Below are positions 5,439 through 7,652 of a stretch of 7,652 nt of DNA, one piece after another. Source of the stretch: Clostridia bacterium (GTDB lineage: Bacteria > Bacillota > Clostridia > UMGS1883); NCBI GenBank assembly GCA_021202495.1, contig JAJQCX010000025.1, forward strand, positions 1-7,652, given 5' to 3'. Positions within the stretch are counted from its first letter, which is position 1. Every line of letters begins with the position of its first letter. The notes beneath the pieces were generated by a model that searched no databases, was not told the origin of the DNA, and saw nothing but the letters and a program-made list of their open reading frames with translations. The position numbers were made by a program, and so were the translations under genes.

Positions 5439-6323
5439 TCACACTTTCTCGTGAACCTTCTTGCCGAAGATGCCCGTGGGCTTGACAAGAAGCACGCCAA
5501 TCAGCACGCCGAACACGATAGCGTCGGCGACCTGTGTGGATATGTATGCCTTAACAAGGTTTTCGATAATGCCAAGCAGTATTCCGCCGAGCATTGCGCC
5601 GGGAATGGAGCCTATGCCGCCGAACACCGCCGCGACAAACGCCTTAATGCCGGGCATTGCGCCGGTCGTAGGTGTGAGGGAAGGGTAAGACGAGCAGAGC
5701 AGCGCTCCTGCGATTGCCGCGAGCGCCGCGCCGATTGCGAACGTCAGAGAAATTGTCGCGTTGACATTGACGCCCATCAGCCTTGCCGTGTCCTTGTCCT
5801 CCGAAACCGCGAGCATTGCGCGCCCCGGCTTTGTCTTATTTACAAAGAGCATCAGTGCCGCCATTATGACGATACACGCCGCAACGGTCACAATTGCCTC
5901 GCCCGTTATGGTCAGCTTGCCGTCCGCAAGGTGAAGCGGCGGTATGCTCACAACAGACGAAAATGCCTTTGTTTCCGCGCCGAAAATAAGCTGTGCCGCG
6001 TTCTGCAAAAAATAGCTCATGCCTATCGCCGTTATCAGCACCGCAAGCGAACTTGACGCCCCTCTCAGCGGTTTATATGCTACGCCCTCTATTACCACTC
6101 CGAGAACCGTGCAAAAAATCATCGACACAATTATCGACGGAATTGCACCCAATCCGTAAGTATTCATCGCTATGTAAACAACGTAACCGCCCACCATGAT
6201 AACGTCGCCGTGAGCGAAGTTAAGCATTTTCGCGATGCCGTACACCATCGTGTATCCGAGCGCGATTATCGCGTAAACACTGCCCAAACTTACGCCGTTT
6301 ATCAAATACGACAAAAAGCTCAT
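5439..6323 (-). CDS. livH: Branched-chain amino acid ABC transporter permease LivH
   Basis: LivH is the second channel subunit. The 294-residue protein opens with the family hallmark NGVSLGSVYAIIALGYTMVY from residue 9, followed by LNFAHGD at 34-40, and has about eight membrane segments. The coupling loop AVSEDKDTARLMGVNVN and the FGGIGSIPGAMLGG segment near residue 240 match LivH proteins. AGGAGG lies nine bases before the ATG. The gene is the first after the hairpin that separates it from livK, and it is followed by livM after 10 bp, so livH to livF form a tight translational block. Confidence 0.95.
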   Translation of the reverse strand: MSFLSYLINGVSLGSVYAIIALGYTMVYGIAKMLNFAHGDVIMVGGYVVYIAMNTYGLGAIPSIIVSMIFCTVLGVVIEGVAYKPLRGASSSLAVLITAIGMSYFLQNAAQLIFGAETKAFSSVVSIPPLHLADGKLTITGEAIVTVAACIVIMAALMLFVNKTKPGRAMLAVSEDKDTARLMGVNVNATISLTFAIGAALAAIAGALLCSSYPSLTPTTGAMPGIKAFVAAVFGGIGSIPGAMLGGILLGIIENLVKAYISTQVADAIVFGVLIGVLLVKPTGIFGKKVHEKV

Positions 6324-6379
6324 ATTGCCCCGCCTCCTAAACTATGGCACGCGCGTGTCGCCCGCGCCGGCAAATTTTC

Positions 6380-6418
6380 AAAAACATGAGCTGCCATGGA
6401 TTTCGCACGGCAGCTCAT
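6380..6418 (-). terminator. Intra-operon hairpin (partial terminator) between livK and livH
   Basis: On the minus strand ATGAGCTGCC pairs perfectly with GGCAGCTCAT (plus positions 6409-6418 and 6386-6395). The stem can extend by three more pairs including one G-U, and after one base comes TTTTT. It begins 30 bp past the livK stop. Such a hairpin would end part of the transcripts and protect the livK message, giving more binding protein than channel. This is a known arrangement for binding-protein genes; its strength here is inferred. No separate promoter for livH is evident between 6324 and 6379. Confidence 0.8.
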
Positions 6419-6447
6419 TCTGCAACTTGTTTTTTTTAATAGTTATA

Positions 6448-7632
6448 TTACTCAGCAGCCGTGTAAGCACCGTTTTCGATGATAACAGCCTTGGGGGACT
6501 TGCTCGGCTCGCCGTCAGCCGTCCAGGTGATGCCCTCGCCTGTCAAGCCGTCAACGGAGATTTCGGTCATAGCAACCTTAAGAGCTTCGCAAATCTCGGA
6601 AACAGACATATCGGGAGTAACGTTTGCCTGCTCCATAGCAGCCTTCATGATGTAAATTCCGTCGTAGCCGTCAGCTGCGAACTGGTTGGGAGTTTCGCCG
6701 TCGAATCTCTCTGCATATGTAGCAACAAAGCTCTGTGTAGCCTCGTCGTCAGCGTCCGCCGCGAAAGGAGTAAGAAGTATTACGCCCTCTGCAAGCGATG
6801 TGTCAAAGTTCTCAACGTCCAAAATGCCGTCAAGACCGTCGCATCCGAAGAAGATGGGATCGTAGCCCATTGTGTTAGCCTGTGTAAGTATGAGCGAAGC
6901 TTCCGTGTAGTAGATGGGAAGGAATACGAGGTCTGCGCCGGCGTCTTTAGCCTTCTGAAGCTGAACGGAGAAGTCAGTTTTGCTGTCAGCCGTGAATGCT
7001 TCAGCCGCAACAATTTCAAGACCCTTTACTTCAGCCTCTTCGGCAAACTTGCTGTAGATACCCGAAGAATAAACGTCGGACTGGTCATAGATAACAGCGA
7101 CCTTTGTTGCAAGAGCGTTGTCTGCAATGTAGTCAGCAGAAGCGATACCCTGGTTGGGGTCGGAGAAGCAAACTCTGAATGCGTTGTCGTTAGCTACGCA
7201 CGCAACAGCGCTGCCCGAAGGAGTGAGCTGGAACATGTTGTCCTCAACCGTTTCCGCGGCAACCGCGATGCAGGGGTCGGAAGTAACCGTACCCAAGAGA
7301 AGCTGCATGCCCCAGTCTTTAAGAGTGTTGTAAGCCGCAACGCTCTTCTCTGTGTCGTGTACGTCGTCCTGGAACTGGAACTCTACCTGATAACCGTTGA
7401 TGCCGCCCGCCGCGTTGATTTCATCAATCGCGATCTGCGCGCCGTTCATTGTCGCAATACCGTAAACCGCAGCGCCGCCCGTTGTCGGTCCGATGCCGCC
7501 TATCTTAAATACGCCCGCAGCCGTTTCGCCGCCGTCTGTTGCCGTTTCCGTGTCCGTGGTCGTACCGCCGCAGCCCGCCATAACCATGACGCACATTACA
7601 GCGGCAAGCGCCAAACTGAGAATTTTCTTCAT
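6448..7632 (-). CDS. livK: Branched-chain amino acid ABC transporter substrate-binding lipoprotein LivK-type
   Basis: This 394-residue protein is the external substrate receptor, tethered to the membrane by lipid. It opens with a lipoprotein signal: MKKI, a hydrophobic core, then MAGC with the lipidated cysteine at 21. A threonine/alanine/glutamate-rich linker (24-40) follows. The mature part is a type I periplasmic-binding fold of the leucine-binding family: IGGIGPTTGGAAVYG near the start, an AIDEINAAGGINGYQV segment, the serine/threonine-rich ligand loop TPSGSAVA near 135, and the C-terminal FAADGYDGIYIM segment. GAGGAGG lies eight bases before the ATG. The promoter lies outside the window, as only 20 bp remain upstream. 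Leucine, isoleucine and valine are the likely ligands, but related proteins bind other amino acids or amides, so the exact substrate is open. Confidence 0.94.
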   Translation of the reverse strand: MKKILSLALAAVMCVMVMAGCGGTTTDTETATDGGETAAGVFKIGGIGPTTGGAAVYGIATMNGAQIAIDEINAAGGINGYQVEFQFQDDVHDTEKSVAAYNTLKDWGMQLLLGTVTSDPCIAVAAETVEDNMFQLTPSGSAVACVANDNAFRVCFSDPNQGIASADYIADNALATKVAVIYDQSDVYSSGIYSKFAEEAEVKGLEIVAAEAFTADSKTDFSVQLQKAKDAGADLVFLPIYYTEASLILTQANTMGYDPIFFGCDGLDGILDVENFDTSLAEGVILLTPFAADADDEATQSFVATYAERFDGETPNQFAADGYDGIYIMKAAMEQANVTPDMSVSEICEALKVAMTEISVDGLTGEGITWTADGEPSKSPKAVIIENGAYTAAE

Positions 7633-7652
7633 AAATAGTGCCTCCTCAAAAA

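Noticed and set aside
4661..6056. Plus-strand frames of 274 and 269 codons over livM and livH
   Set aside because: Their translations are histidine-, arginine- and cysteine-rich, typical of the antisense of membrane protein genes; both permeases beneath are clear family members.
2890..7632. Urea (Urt) transporter instead of Liv
   Set aside because: Urt operons share the architecture, but no urease or urea-related gene is in view and all five proteins look like the general leucine-binding branch; only the exact substrate stays open.
6325..7638. Long plus-strand frame of 437 codons over livK and its downstream gap
   Set aside because: It is the antisense shadow of the well-supported livK; the translation is serine/valine/arginine-rich, matches nothing and has no ribosome site.

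Overview
The window reads as a chromosomal segment of an anaerobic Gram-positive bacterium, most likely a gut-type Clostridia (Oscillospiraceae/Ruminococcaceae-like). This rests on the lipoprotein signal style of the binding protein, strong AGGAGG ribosome sites, a textbook TTGACT-17-TATAAT promoter, and AT-rich fold-back repeats scattered in moderately GC-rich DNA. The species is not identified. All eight genes I accept lie on the minus strand, so transcription runs from high to low coordinates.

Right part (7632 down to 2890): a complete branched-chain amino acid type ABC importer in the order livK-livH-livM-livG-livF. A lipid-anchored binding protein captures the substrate outside the membrane, LivH and LivM form the channel, and LivG and LivF are the ATPases. 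livH to livF are packed with gaps of 10-12 bp or an overlap. livK is separated from livH by 124 bp that hold a strong hairpin followed by T5, which probably ends part of the transcription so that binding protein is made in excess. Just after the livF stop lies a 99-bp fold-back element, and then the operon terminator.

Middle part (2653 down to 1791): a TetR-type repressor gene with a near-perfect promoter and a palindrome over the predicted transcription start (probable autoregulation), then a 45-residue orphan small protein gene with its own -10 box, Shine-Dalgarno site and terminator.

Left part (1790 to 1): about 400 bp of gene-free DNA full of hairpin repeats, then a DUF819-family membrane protein gene. 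The notable feature is a modular repeat: a 39-bp core followed by one or two 31-bp units, each holding a short palindrome. It occurs twice in tandem at 55-226 and once at 1677-1790. The palindromes show a compensatory base-pair change. One copy supplies the last 20 codons and the stop of the DUF819 gene. I see no phage, CRISPR, toxin-antitoxin or defence system; the repeat family and the orphan small gene are the least explained content.
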